The notes under the pieces: model-generated
The model's database searches: none
Seen by the model: the letters and a program-made list of their open reading frames with translations, nothing else
What the model was told of the DNA's origin: nothing
Made by a program: the position numbers and the translations under genes
Shown: piece after piece, positions 25,647-33,975 of the stretch
How the letters are laid out: the number at the start of each line of letters is the position of its first letter
Position numbering within the stretch: position 1 is the first letter of the stretch
Assembly: GCA_964615095.1 (NCBI GenBank)
Contig: CAZTPX010000024.1
Span: 24,901-88,900, forward strand
Direction of reading: 5' to 3'
From: JANXQG01 sp964615095
GTDB taxonomy: Bacteria; Planctomycetota; Planctomycetia; Pirellulales; Thermoguttaceae
Length of the DNA stretch: 64,000 nt

Positions 25647-26144
25647 ATGCCGGAACCCGTTCTGCAGATCGTGCTCTACCAACCGGAGATCCCCTTCAAC
25701 GCCGGCAATGTCGGCCGCACCTGTGTGGCCATCGGCGCCAAGTTGTGGCTCGTTCGTCCGCTGGGCTTTCTGGTCGATGATCGCCACGTCCGCCGCGCCG
25801 GCCTGGACTACTGGGAGCACCTCGAGTGGGAAGTGGTCGACGACTGGCCGAGCCTGCTTGCCCGCTTGCCCGAGCGGACCTACTGGTTCCTGACCAAGAC
25901 CGCCCGGCGGCATTATACCGAGGCCCAGATCCATCCCGGCGACGTACTGGTCTTCGGCAGCGAATCGAAGGGCTTGCCGGCAACCATGCGGCAAGATCAT
26001 CCCGAGCATTGCCTGCGGATCCCCATGCATGCCCAAGTTCGCAGCTTGAATCTCTCCGTAGCTGCCGCCTTAGTGTCCTACGAGGCGATCCGCCAATGGC
26101 GCGCCAGTGGGGACATCCCCGAGGGCTTGCAAGGCATTTTCTGA
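25647..26144 (+). CDS. trmL: tRNA (cytidine(34)-2'-O)-methyltransferase TrmL-like (SPOUT)
   Basis: 165 aa from the ATG at 25647, a normal TrmL length. The opening 'VLYQPEIPFNAGNVGRTC' is the SPOUT/TrmL signature; the trefoil-knot motifs follow: 'VLVFGSESKGLP' and 'IPMHAQVRSLNLSVAAALVSYEA'. TrmL methylates the wobble nucleotide of tRNA-Leu (CAA and cmnm5UAA) using SAM. The tRNA-Leu gene 1.4 kb downstream is the UAG isoacceptor and so not its classic target. A GTG four codons upstream is a possible but less likely start. Confidence 0.93.
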   Translation: MPEPVLQIVLYQPEIPFNAGNVGRTCVAIGAKLWLVRPLGFLVDDRHVRRAGLDYWEHLEWEVVDDWPSLLARLPERTYWFLTKTARRHYTEAQIHPGDVLVFGSESKGLPATMRQDHPEHCLRIPMHAQVRSLNLSVAAALVSYEAIRQWRASGDIPEGLQGIF

Positions 26145-26332
26145 GTGCAGCGGTACTGTAAGTCTGTATCGCCGGCCACAATAAGGGCTTGTCGGGATTG
26201 CCCTTGAGCGCGGTCAGAAAACCCAGGACTGCGGAACGTCGAACCGGAAAAACTGACTCGAACCACCGACCATCGTGATTGCAATAGCCCGTATAATACC
26301 AAGTTCCGCATCCATAGCTGAAAAGGACATTC

Positions 26333-27322
26333 ATGCTTGCCCCTGACATCCAAAGAACTCTCGATGAGCCGATTACCGGACACATGCGGACGGAATTCGC
26401 CCGGCTGCATATCGGCCAGACCATTGGCGATGCACTGTCCACTATCCGCACAAATCCTCCTTCAAGCCGGGTGACATATTTCTACGTAATTGATGATGAC
26501 GGGCGAATACGGGGAGTGGTGCCAGTCCGTCGCTTGCTGCTCTCTCCCCTCGAAAATCGGATTGAAGAGATCATGGTTAGGGAAGTCATTACGCTCTCAA
26601 AGAATGCAACCGTTCTCGATGCCTGCGATTTCTTCATCTTGCACCGCTTGCTGGCCTTTCCCGTGGTCGATAAGGATCGCCGCATCCTTGGCATCGTGGA
26701 TGTTGAACTCTACACGGACGAATTGATCGACCTTGACCGCACTGAGCGTCACAATGACCTGTTTCAGTTGATCGGCGTACACCTTGCCGAAGCCCAGCAG
26801 TCCTCCGTCGTTGCCTTTCGCCGCCGTTTTCCCTGGCTTCTGGCGAACGTTGCTGGCGGTATCCTAGCGGCGTTCTTGTCGGGCATCTTCCAAGCGGAAC
26901 TGGAAAAGACGGTAGCATTGGCGATATTCATTCCGGTTGTCCTGGCATTGTCCGAAAGCGTAAGCATTCAGTCGGTGAGTTTGGCGATCCAACTGCTGCA
27001 CGGGCGGCGGCCAACGATGCAAGCCATTCTGGGAAAAATGCGATCCGAGGCGATGACGGGCCTTTTTTTGGGAATCGCAAGTGCTGCCGCGGTTGGCTTC
27101 GTGGCCATCCTGTGGCTTGGTAGGGTCCGGGTGGTCGTGGCATTGCTGGGAGCCATTCTTGGCGGCGTAACCTGTGCGGCTGTAGTCGGCATGTCGATAC
27201 CCAACCTTCTTCGGTTCTTTCAGCGTGAACCGCGTGTCGCCGCTGGCCCTATCGCCCTAGCATCCACCGACATCGTAACGCTCCTGGTCTACTTCGGTTT
27301 GGCACGTTGGCTGTTGAATTGA
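26333..27322 (+). CDS. MgtE-family divalent cation channel with CBS domains, lacking the N domain
   Basis: 329 aa, AAAGGA upstream of the ATG. Residues about 20-140 are a pair of CBS domains ('YFYVIDDDGRIRGVVPV', 'FPVVDKDRRILGIVDV'). From residue about 160 to the end come five hydrophobic helices with the MgtE core signature ('PVVLALSESVSIQSVSLAIQ' and 'LASTDIVTLLVYFGLA'). MgtE channels import Mg2+ and are gated by Mg2+ bound to the CBS and N-terminal superhelical domains. The N domain is absent (usual length about 450 aa), so gating must differ. Stand-alone gene; no M-box riboswitch seen upstream. Confidence 0.88.
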   Translation: MLAPDIQRTLDEPITGHMRTEFARLHIGQTIGDALSTIRTNPPSSRVTYFYVIDDDGRIRGVVPVRRLLLSPLENRIEEIMVREVITLSKNATVLDACDFFILHRLLAFPVVDKDRRILGIVDVELYTDELIDLDRTERHNDLFQLIGVHLAEAQQSSVVAFRRRFPWLLANVAGGILAAFLSGIFQAELEKTVALAIFIPVVLALSESVSIQSVSLAIQLLHGRRPTMQAILGKMRSEAMTGLFLGIASAAAVGFVAILWLGRVRVVVALLGAILGGVTCAAVVGMSIPNLLRFFQREPRVAAGPIALASTDIVTLLVYFGLARWLLN

Positions 27323-27475
27323 CGATTCGCATCAATCGCTGCAAACCATTATCAGGAAACCAGTGGCACTCGTCGGCCAAGAATTCCACCTTGGGTATTG
27401 CCTCGGTGTTACCCTGCCATTTCGCGGCAATTTCCCGCGATCCTGTTGCACCGTTATTACGCGGGCGGCATCGCA

Positions 27476-27516
27476 CCAAAGAAAAGGACTTGCGGCAAGT
27501 CGTCGCAAGTCCTTTG
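27476..27516 (-). terminator. Rho-independent terminator downstream of tRNA-Leu
   Basis: On the minus strand the 12-bp stem AAAGGACTTGCG / CGCAAGTCCTTT with a 9-nt loop (27483-27515) is followed by a T-rich run (TTTTCTTT). It begins about 13 nt after the 3' end of tRNA-Leu, the expected position. Confidence 0.9.
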
Positions 27517-27528
27517 TCTTCAAACAGA

Positions 27529-27610
27529 TGCGGGCGAGAGGACTTGAACCTCCACTCCTTTCGGAATCAGATCCTAAGTCTGACGCGTCTGCCAATTTCG
27601 CCACGCCCGC
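27529..27610 (-). tRNA. tRNA-Leu (anticodon UAG)
   Basis: An 82-nt class II tRNA. The acceptor stem GCGGGCG pairs with CGCCCGC with discriminator A. The D-arm holds TGGCGAAATTGGCAGACGC. The anticodon stem CAGA/TCTG closes the loop CTTAGGA, giving anticodon TAG. A variable arm around TTCCGAAAGGA and the T-arm GGAGG-TTCAAGT-CCTCT complete it. CCA is not encoded. It reads CUA and, by wobble, other CUN codons. Confidence 0.97.
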
Positions 27611-27828
27611 GCAACAATGCAGAAGTTTGGGTTGGGAAAGCCGTAACTGCCAACCGCCTTGCTATCGAACGACATCCGAGAGTGATACGGTCTTTCCGCA
27701 ATCTACCACTTTTTGCGGCTGCGAGCAAGGGACCTTGCTTCTGTCAGCACTTCTGCTTGGACAGGTTTTGCCCGCCAGAAGTTCATGCTATACTGGCCGT
27801 TTCCCCCTCATTAAGGAACCGAACCGCT

Positions 27829-28737
27829 ATGATGCCACGCCTACCTATCGCACCGCAGGGGCCGGAGTTCTCACGAATGGTTTACGGGACCTGGCGACTC
27901 CTCAGCGACCAGCCGACCTCGCAGGACATCAACCGCCGCCTACAAGACTGCCTGGAATTGGGCATCACGACCATCGATACGGCCGAAATCTATGGGCTGT
28001 ACGAAGTCGAACGGGCACTGGGCGCGGCCCTGGCCCTGTCGCCAGGTTTGCGAGATAAGCTGGAAATCGTCACCAAGGCGGGTATCTATGTGCCCTGTAA
28101 GCATCATCCCGACCGACGCACAGCGCACTACAATGCCAGCGGCGCACGGATGATCAAGAGCCTGGAAAAATCGCTCCGCTTCCTAGGCACCGACCACGTG
28201 GAATTACTACTGGTCCATCGGCCCGATTGGCTGACGCGTGCCGACGACACGGCCAGCGGCCTCAATCGGCTTCTGCGCGACGGCCAGATCCGGGCGGCCG
28301 GCGTTTCCAACTATACCGCAGCCCAATTCGATTTGCTCAGCACTTACATGGAGCAACCGCTGGCAACCAACCAGATCGAGTTCCACCTCTTGCGCATGGA
28401 CCCCATCTACGACGGCACGCTGGCCCAATGCGAAAAGGCCGGCGCGACACCCATGGCCTGGAGCCCGCTGGCGGGCGGACGCCTGTTCGATCCAGCCGAT
28501 GAAGCCGCCCAGCGGATCGCCAAGGCGGCCGAGGATATGTCCACACGATATTGTGGGGCGAGCGTCGATCAATTGGCCTACGCCTGGATTCTGGCACACC
28601 CCAGCCGGCCACTGCCGATCATCGGCAGCAACCGCATTGAGCGGATACAGAGCGCGGCGGCCGCGGCAGAGATACTGCTGGAACGAGAAGACTGGTACGC
28701 CCTCTGGGAGGCGGCCCAGGGGCGCAGAGTGCCGTAG
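27829..28737 (+). CDS. Aldo/keto reductase (YdhF-like)
   Basis: 302 aa from the ATG at 27829 with AAGGA upstream. The frame is open from 27307, but that stretch overlaps the tRNA on the other strand and is not coding. The AKR tetrad is present: Asp and Tyr in 'TIDTAEIYGLYE', Lys in 'IVTKAGIY' and His in 'LLLVHRPDW'. NADP(H)-binding features lie near the end ('PIIGSNRIERI'). It would reduce aldehydes or ketones in the cytoplasm; the substrate is not predictable. It follows the divergent tRNA gene. Confidence 0.92.
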   Translation: MMPRLPIAPQGPEFSRMVYGTWRLLSDQPTSQDINRRLQDCLELGITTIDTAEIYGLYEVERALGAALALSPGLRDKLEIVTKAGIYVPCKHHPDRRTAHYNASGARMIKSLEKSLRFLGTDHVELLLVHRPDWLTRADDTASGLNRLLRDGQIRAAGVSNYTAAQFDLLSTYMEQPLATNQIEFHLLRMDPIYDGTLAQCEKAGATPMAWSPLAGGRLFDPADEAAQRIAKAAEDMSTRYCGASVDQLAYAWILAHPSRPLPIIGSNRIERIQSAAAAAEILLEREDWYALWEAAQGRRVP

Positions 28738-28930
28738 GTACATTTGCGCATATTACCCAAATTCAACAACGCGTAAACTCCAACTGGAAAACGCCCTAGC
28801 CGCAATCAGATCGACAGCGAAGAATAGATAAGCTTGCGGCTGTACGGGGAATCTGTTGTCCAACTGCTGAACGATCTGCCGACTTTCAATTGAGGGAACC
28901 AAGAACCGTAAAGCACCGTCAGTACAATAC

Positions 28931-30067
28931 ATGGGAATCTACCGTAGCCTGCCACGCATAGGAATCTCTGCCATCGGGATCTACGAGCCCCCGTGGGTGC
29001 TTGGGAATGATTGGTTTGGCGATACGCTTCCGCCCAAGTTCCTCAAGCACACGGGCATCGAGTCGCGGCGAGTCTCGACTGAGGACGAAGTGGCAATGGC
29101 CGTGGGGGCCGTGGAGAATCTGCAGCGCGATTCGGGCCTCAGGCTCGCCGACTGCGTGGGGGCGGTTTTTGTCGCCTCCTCGCTGATGCCGGATTCGATT
29201 GCCAAGCGATATGGTGCAAGCGATGGAATGCCGGTCGAACGGCTGGGCGGCGCGGCACGGCGATTCCTGCGCCGCGTCGGACTGACTTCGACCTGCACAG
29301 CAGCGATTAACTGGGGGTGTAGCGGCTTTCCCAAGGCGGTAACCGTAGCCCGGCGACGAATCCTCCCTGCGGTCGAACTGGGCAAGAACCAGTGCATCCT
29401 GGTGATTACGGTCAATCGGACCAGCAAGATCATCGACTATGCCTGCCGGCAGACGGCCGGCCTGTTCGGCGACTTTGCCCAAGCCACGTTGCTGGCCCGC
29501 AGCGATAGCCAGCGTTACCCTGTGCATTTCGAAGTCTTGCAGGCGACTGCGGAAACCTGTGCGGCGGATGGGGTTTTCTTCGACTTTCACCTCCGCGACA
29601 ACGTGCCGGTGCCGACCAACGAAGGTGGCCGCGACACGGCGGCGAGGCGACTCGTTTTCTCGCTCAATGGCCTGGCGATTGGCGATGCGGCCCCGCGGGC
29701 AATGGCTGCGATTGCTGAAAAGGCGCTTTCTGCGGCCCACATTAGCCCCAAGGACGTGAGCTTTGTGATCCCCCACCAGGCCGGCTCGGGGATTGTGCGG
29801 CTTACGGCCATGCAACTCGACGGGATCGGCGTGGGCGGCGAGCTTGTCAACGGCTTAGCTCGCGACGTGGGCAATATCAGTTCCTCGTCGGTCCCTTATG
29901 CCATCAAGCGGCACTGGGACCGCCTGGACGGCATCTTGCTATGCCCCACGGCCGGCGTGGGAAACCCGGGCGAGGCCACGGTGACTCGCGGTTGCGTCAT
30001 TCTCAAGACCACTCGGCTGCATGGCATGGCCGCAGCGGTATCGGCCCGTTTGCGCTGCGCGTCGTAA
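28931..30067 (+). CDS. 3-oxoacyl-ACP synthase III-like (FabH/KAS III family)
   Basis: 378 aa. Thiolase-fold features: active-site Cys130 in 'INWGCSGFP', His in 'VIPHQAGSGI' (about residue 280) and Asn in 'ARDVGNISSSSVPYAI' (about residue 318), giving the Cys-His-Asn triad of KAS III. It is longer than FabH of E. coli (317 aa) and lacks a fatty-acid-synthesis neighbourhood, so it may condense acyl-CoA units for a lipid or hydrocarbon product and not initiate fatty acid synthesis. It is followed by a cupin gene 103 bp downstream. Confidence 0.88.
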   Translation: MGIYRSLPRIGISAIGIYEPPWVLGNDWFGDTLPPKFLKHTGIESRRVSTEDEVAMAVGAVENLQRDSGLRLADCVGAVFVASSLMPDSIAKRYGASDGMPVERLGGAARRFLRRVGLTSTCTAAINWGCSGFPKAVTVARRRILPAVELGKNQCILVITVNRTSKIIDYACRQTAGLFGDFAQATLLARSDSQRYPVHFEVLQATAETCAADGVFFDFHLRDNVPVPTNEGGRDTAARRLVFSLNGLAIGDAAPRAMAAIAEKALSAAHISPKDVSFVIPHQAGSGIVRLTAMQLDGIGVGGELVNGLARDVGNISSSSVPYAIKRHWDRLDGILLCPTAGVGNPGEATVTRGCVILKTTRLHGMAAAVSARLRCAS

Positions 30068-30170
30068 GCCCAATTTTTCTCCCCGGGGTACTGGACACAG
30101 GGGGATTGTCTCATGTTACAATGGTTCTCGTTTTCCAGGAATGTTTTCGACTATTGGGAGAAAAGTAACC

Positions 30171-31421
30171 ATGTGCGCATCACCCGTTGCAAAAAAAGAT
30201 AACGTGGGGGCTATCGTCAATCGGGCCCTGGACGCTGGAGAAGGCATTTTGCGGCTGACACCCAACTGGGTGCCCCGAAGCTTTCTCCATCCCGGCAAGC
30301 GAATCAAACTGGCACCCACCGATTGGTATGCCCTGGGAACCCATCGTGGCGGTATCGACGAACGCTGGTTTGCCAGCACGACCGAGGCGGCCAACGACAA
30401 CCGCGCGGCCGACGAGGGCCTGAGCTACGCCGTCTTCGAGGGCCAGCGCTTCCTGCTCCGCGACGCGGTGGCCGAGGCCGGGACGCGGCTGATTGGCAAG
30501 ACAATGTTCGACAAGTACGCCCGCTGGCCCGTCTATTCGAAATTTTTCGACAACATGGGTCCCATCCCGCACCACATGCACCAGCAGAGCCAGCACGCGG
30601 CCATGACCGGCCAGCAGGGCAAGCCGGAGTGCTACTACTTCCCGCGGCAGTTGAACGCCGCCGAGAATCATTTCGACTATACGTTCTTTGGCCTCGAGCC
30701 GGGCACCACCAAGGCCGACGTCCGACGTTGCCTGGAGAACTGGAACAAGGGCGACAACGGCATCCTGGACCTCTCGAAGGCCTACCGCCTCAAGCCGGGC
30801 ACCGGCTGGATGGTGCCCGCCGGCGTGTTGCACGCCCCCGGCTCGATGTGTACCTACGAGCCGCAATGGGGTTCCGACGTGTTCGGCATGTACCAGTCGC
30901 TAGTGGAAGGTCGCGAAGTGCCCTGGTCGCTGCTGGTCAAGGACGTCCCGGTGGAAAAACACCACGATCTGGACTTCATCGTCGAGCAGCTCGATTGGGA
31001 TAAGAACGTCGATCCGTGTTTCAAGCAGCACACTTATGTCGAGCCGATCGTGGACCAAAGCGCGTCGGGTCCCGGCTACACGGACCGCTGGATCGACTAT
31101 GGTCATTTCAACAGCCAGCAGCTCGTTTCGGCCAAGGAGTTGACGGTCGAGCCGGGGGCCAAGTTCGTGCTTCGCGACCCAGGCGCGAGCGGCTGGATTA
31201 CAGTGCAGGGCAGCGGGCGGATCGGCAAGCTCGCCTTGCAGACGCCGGCGATGATCCATTTCGGTGAGGAGCCGTGGGATGAAGTGTTCATCACGCAGGA
31301 AGCGGCGGTGCGGGGCATTGAGATCGAGAACACCGGCTGCGAGCCGCTGGTCAGCCTGCGCTACTTCGGCCCCGACGTGCATAAGAATATGCCGATCATC
31401 GGCGCGCACGCGAAGAAGTGA
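30171..31421 (+). CDS. Cupin-type protein, mannose-6-phosphate-isomerase-like
   Basis: 416 aa from the ATG at 30171, preceded by GGGAGAAAAG. Cupin metal-site residues are visible in 'GPIPHHMHQQSQH' and 'PECYYFPR', with a second group at 'MVPAGVLHAPGSM', the arrangement of class I phosphomannose isomerases. A second small beta-barrel occupies the C-terminal third ('LTVEPGAKFVLRDPG...GWITVQGSGRIG'). Planctomycetes often carry such proteins with TIM-barrel sugar isomerases and Gfo/Idh enzymes, as here downstream. The reaction is probably sugar isomerisation; the substrate is unknown. Confidence 0.7.
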   Translation: MCASPVAKKDNVGAIVNRALDAGEGILRLTPNWVPRSFLHPGKRIKLAPTDWYALGTHRGGIDERWFASTTEAANDNRAADEGLSYAVFEGQRFLLRDAVAEAGTRLIGKTMFDKYARWPVYSKFFDNMGPIPHHMHQQSQHAAMTGQQGKPECYYFPRQLNAAENHFDYTFFGLEPGTTKADVRRCLENWNKGDNGILDLSKAYRLKPGTGWMVPAGVLHAPGSMCTYEPQWGSDVFGMYQSLVEGREVPWSLLVKDVPVEKHHDLDFIVEQLDWDKNVDPCFKQHTYVEPIVDQSASGPGYTDRWIDYGHFNSQQLVSAKELTVEPGAKFVLRDPGASGWITVQGSGRIGKLALQTPAMIHFGEEPWDEVFITQEAAVRGIEIENTGCEPLVSLRYFGPDVHKNMPIIGAHAKK

Positions 31422-31456
31422 ACGTAGGCAATAGGCGGTCGGCAAAATGAAACTCT

Positions 31457-31493
31457 CCTCTCCCGTACTCGGGAGAGGGGCAGGGGGTGAGGG
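31457..31493. repeat. 37-bp inverted repeat, left copy
   Basis: Contains the internal palindrome CTCTCCCGTACTCGGGAGAG followed by GGGCAGGGGGTGAGGG. The perfect inverse copy is at 32532-32568, so the two enclose a 1.1-kb segment with the wHTH-nuclease gene. A shorter copy of the palindrome lies at about 57920-57946, showing that it is a dispersed element. Confidence 0.9.
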
Positions 31494-31536
31494 CGGGTTG
31501 AACGTGAGAGGTTGGCACGGTTTTTTGGCGTGAAAA

Positions 31537-32283
31537 ATGGCAAAGATCGGTCAACAAATATTTGAGAAGGCATTTGAAATCCTTGAGCAGAACCCTGAAG
31601 GTGTCCGCCATTCCGAGTTGATTCGTGGTATTGAGGCGTCGGACGGTTCTTTCGTACATAATACCGTTGTCGCCAGGGTGGTGGCTCTCCTGCAAGAGTA
31701 TCCAGATCGAGTTTATAAGCCGTCGCGCGGACTGTACCGGCTTACCAAATACCGTGCCCCAGACAGTGGTGAACTCAAGGAAGAGTTTGTCCCAAAGGAG
31801 CCGACCAAGGTTCGAGAGGAGGACTTCTACGCGCCTTTCGCCGATTGGCTCGTGAACGAAACCGAAGAATGCACGAAGGCAATCCCCCTCGGTGGTAATC
31901 GATTTGGCGGCAGGTGGGGCACGCCGGACGTAGTCGGCAAGCGTGAATCCAAGAAGAGCGACATTCTGAAGGCCCCCGTCGAGATCGTTTCGGCAGAGAT
32001 CAAGCTGGACACGTCACAGCTTATGACTGCCTTCGGCCAGGCCTGCGCATACTGCCTTTTCAGTCATAAGGTCTACCTGGTCGTTCCGAACAAGGCGCCG
32101 GACGACGAGATCGATCGGATCGCTGCCCTTTGTCAGGTATTCGGTATTGGGCTTGTCGTATATGACGCTGGCAACCCGAGCGATCCCCGCTTCTCGATTC
32201 GATGCACGCCTAGATACCAACAGCCCAACCTTTACTATGCGAACCGTTACATGCCGTCGATCGAAAGCGATCTCTTCTCATAG
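31537..32283 (+). CDS. Winged-helix / PD-(D/E)XK nuclease-like protein
   Basis: 248 aa. Residues about 1-75 look like a HARE-HTH or winged-helix DNA-binding domain ('KAFEILEQNPEGVRHSELIRG' split by a turn, ending 'GLYRLTKY'). Residues about 90-248 carry a PD-(D/E)XK-like nuclease signature: 'REEDFYAPFADWL' (first acidic residue), 'GTPDVVGK' (catalytic Asp), 'SAEIKLD' (E-x-K) and a Gln helix in 'AFGQACAYCLF'. That order matches restriction-type and repair nucleases. No methyltransferase or helicase partner is present. The gene lies between 37-bp inverted repeats and separates the cupin gene from the sugar-isomerase gene, so it looks inserted. A solitary defence or DNA-modification-dependent nuclease is a reasonable guess. 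Confidence 0.7.
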   Translation: MAKIGQQIFEKAFEILEQNPEGVRHSELIRGIEASDGSFVHNTVVARVVALLQEYPDRVYKPSRGLYRLTKYRAPDSGELKEEFVPKEPTKVREEDFYAPFADWLVNETEECTKAIPLGGNRFGGRWGTPDVVGKRESKKSDILKAPVEIVSAEIKLDTSQLMTAFGQACAYCLFSHKVYLVVPNKAPDDEIDRIAALCQVFGIGLVVYDAGNPSDPRFSIRCTPRYQQPNLYYANRYMPSIESDLFS

Positions 32284-32334
32284 TGCGGTGGGAAGCAGAC
32301 ACAAGACGACAAGGGACATCCTGGGTTCACTGCG

Positions 32335-32637
32335 ATGAAGACCGTCGAAAGAAAGAACCGTTCCCCTGAATCCGAATTCGTGGTCCTCGAGAGTATCCCG
32401 TCGGAGACCTATAAAGGCATCCTCGACGCGCTCGGAGAAAATCACCTGCGCCACTTGTATGATCATTGGACACTGGAAATGCGCCGCGTCTTGTACGGCG
32501 TGACGTGGGACGCCACTCGCACTGACAAATGCCCTCACCCCCTGCCCCTCTCCCGAGTACGGGAGAGGGGAGTATCGGCGCGCCCCCGAATCCTAGCGCG
32601 CTGCTGCCCACAATTCCAACCCACTACTGAACCCTAA
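32335..32637 (+). pseudogene. Small protein fragment with repeat-derived C-terminus (possibly Uma2-like)
   Basis: 100 codons. The first ~60 residues ('FVVLESIPSETYKGILDALG', then 'HLRHLYDHWTLEMRR') resemble the N-terminal part of Uma2-type proteins, which are abundant in planctomycetes and cyanobacteria. From about codon 66 the sequence ('CPHPLPLSRVRERG') is simply the translation of the 37-bp repeat at 32532-32568 and the DNA after it. The nuclease core of Uma2 is missing, so this is probably a gene cut by the repeat. Family assignment is weak. Confidence 0.4.
32532..32568. repeat. 37-bp inverted repeat, right copy
   Basis: CCCTCACCCCCTGCCCCTCT followed by the CCCGAGTACGGG palindrome. It is the exact reverse complement of 31457-31493. 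It begins inside the small ORF at 32335 and ends about 80 bp before the sugar-isomerase start codon. Confidence 0.9.
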
Positions 32638-32650
32638 ACCCCCTTCTCCC

Positions 32651-33706
32651 ATGACCTACGAACACTCCAACAACTACCCCAAACTTCACAACGCTGCCTG
32701 GCCGGGCGTGGTCGGCAAAGGCCCCGGGGCCGAACCGCCGATCGATCTGGACACGATGCTCGACCTCACGGCCGACGCCGAGTTCGAGGGCGTCCGCTTC
32801 GACGGATTCGATCTCTTCCTCTACGCCCCGCACATCGAAATCGATTCCAGCGACGATCAAATCCGTCAACTGGCCGACAAGGCCCGGGCGCGGAACCTGG
32901 AGATCGGCACGGTCGTCGCGCCGATCTGGGGAGCGACCGGCGGCGGTGCGGCAATGGGCAATGCCGAGGAACGGGCGAAGTTCCTTGCGCAGGTCCGCAA
33001 GGGCTGCCGTATCGCCGAGCGATTGCGGCAGTTGGGCATCCGGCCCAACGGCGTAGTGCGGCTCGATTCGGCCTCGCCCGTGGAGGCCTGGTACGAAGAC
33101 CCGATGGGCAATCAGAAGCGGATCGCCGAGACCTTCCGCGAGGCCTGCAAGATCGCCGAGGACCACGGCGAACGCCTGGCCGCGGAGGGCGAGATCTGCT
33201 GGGGCGGCATGCACAGTTGGAAGCGGATGCTGCAACTCCTGGAAATGGTCGATCGTGCGGGGACGCTGGGCTTCGAGGCCGACATGGCCCACACGCTGCT
33301 CTATCTGCTGGGCTACAACGCGCCGGAGGATGCCATTCTGCCCGCCAATTTCAACTGGCGCAACGAAGACAAGTTCGAAGCCGCCTACTGCCAGTTGACC
33401 GCCGCCTTGCGGCCCTGGACGATCGATTTTCACGTCGCCCAGAGCAACGCCACGGTACACGGCAGCGGTTCGCACGACAAGACCGGCCGCCATTGCCTGC
33501 CCGGCGACGCCCAAGGAAAACTCGACATTCCCTATCACGCCGGCTATTGGCTCCGCGACGAGCGGGGCGAGCTGACCAAGCGGATCCGGCACATCTGCTG
33601 GGACGGCTGCATGTTCCCCAACGACGTGATGATGGACCGCCGCACCTGGCTGAGCATCTTGAAGGCCATGATCGCCGTGCGCGACAAGCACGGCTGGGCG
33701 GAGTAG
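32651..33706 (+). CDS. Sugar phosphate isomerase/epimerase-type TIM-barrel protein
   Basis: 351 aa, AP-endonuclease-2-like barrel. Putative metal-site residues: 'EFEGVRFDGFDLF', 'EGEICWGGMHSW' (Glu), 'FEADMAHTLLYL' (Asp/His), 'WTIDFHVAQSNATVHG' (His) and 'HCLPGDAQGKLDIP'. This spacing is typical of planctomycete sugar isomerases/epimerases that act with Gfo/Idh/MocA dehydrogenases on inositols or uncommon sugars. It is followed 270 bp later by such a dehydrogenase and preceded, beyond the inserted nuclease, by a cupin isomerase-like gene, so all three probably serve one catabolic route. Substrate unknown. Confidence 0.82.
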   Translation: MTYEHSNNYPKLHNAAWPGVVGKGPGAEPPIDLDTMLDLTADAEFEGVRFDGFDLFLYAPHIEIDSSDDQIRQLADKARARNLEIGTVVAPIWGATGGGAAMGNAEERAKFLAQVRKGCRIAERLRQLGIRPNGVVRLDSASPVEAWYEDPMGNQKRIAETFREACKIAEDHGERLAAEGEICWGGMHSWKRMLQLLEMVDRAGTLGFEADMAHTLLYLLGYNAPEDAILPANFNWRNEDKFEAAYCQLTAALRPWTIDFHVAQSNATVHGSGSHDKTGRHCLPGDAQGKLDIPYHAGYWLRDERGELTKRIRHICWDGCMFPNDVMMDRRTWLSILKAMIAVRDKHGWAE

Positions 33707-33723
33707 CCCTTGCAATTCCGTAC

Positions 33724-33755
33724 GTGCTGGGCAAGAATGTTCTCTTGCCCAGCAC
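33724..33755. repeat. 13-bp perfect hairpin GTGCTGGGCAAGA
   Basis: Stem GTGCTGGGCAAGA / TCTTGCCCAGCAC with a 6-nt loop, 18 bp after the sugar-isomerase stop. It lacks a T-run on the plus strand. The GGGCAAGA core matches the hairpin at 18191-18214, so it looks like a dispersed palindrome that may also act as a transcript end. Two more palindromes follow at 33834-33884 (GGAACGCC/GGCGTTCC and GGAACGG/CCGTTCC). Confidence 0.75.
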
Positions 33756-33975
33756 GGTCTTCCATTCCGAAGTTGGTCGCAGACCGTTTGCCAGCTAAAT
33801 AACTTTGCACGATTTTCAGATGCCTGTTGTAGGGAACGCCCTCGGTGGCGTTCCAAGTTTCCCGGAACGGCACGGAGTCCGTTCCCTGCAGCCATGATCG
33901 ACACACTCCTAGAATCATACACGGTCATCTAGGCCGGCATCAGTCTTACCCAGAAGTTCTCAGAAAGGTTCCGTC

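Noticed and set aside
27307..27828. N-terminal extension of the aldo/keto reductase
   Set aside because: Overlaps the tRNA-Leu gene and its terminator on the other strand; the family N-terminus begins at 27829.
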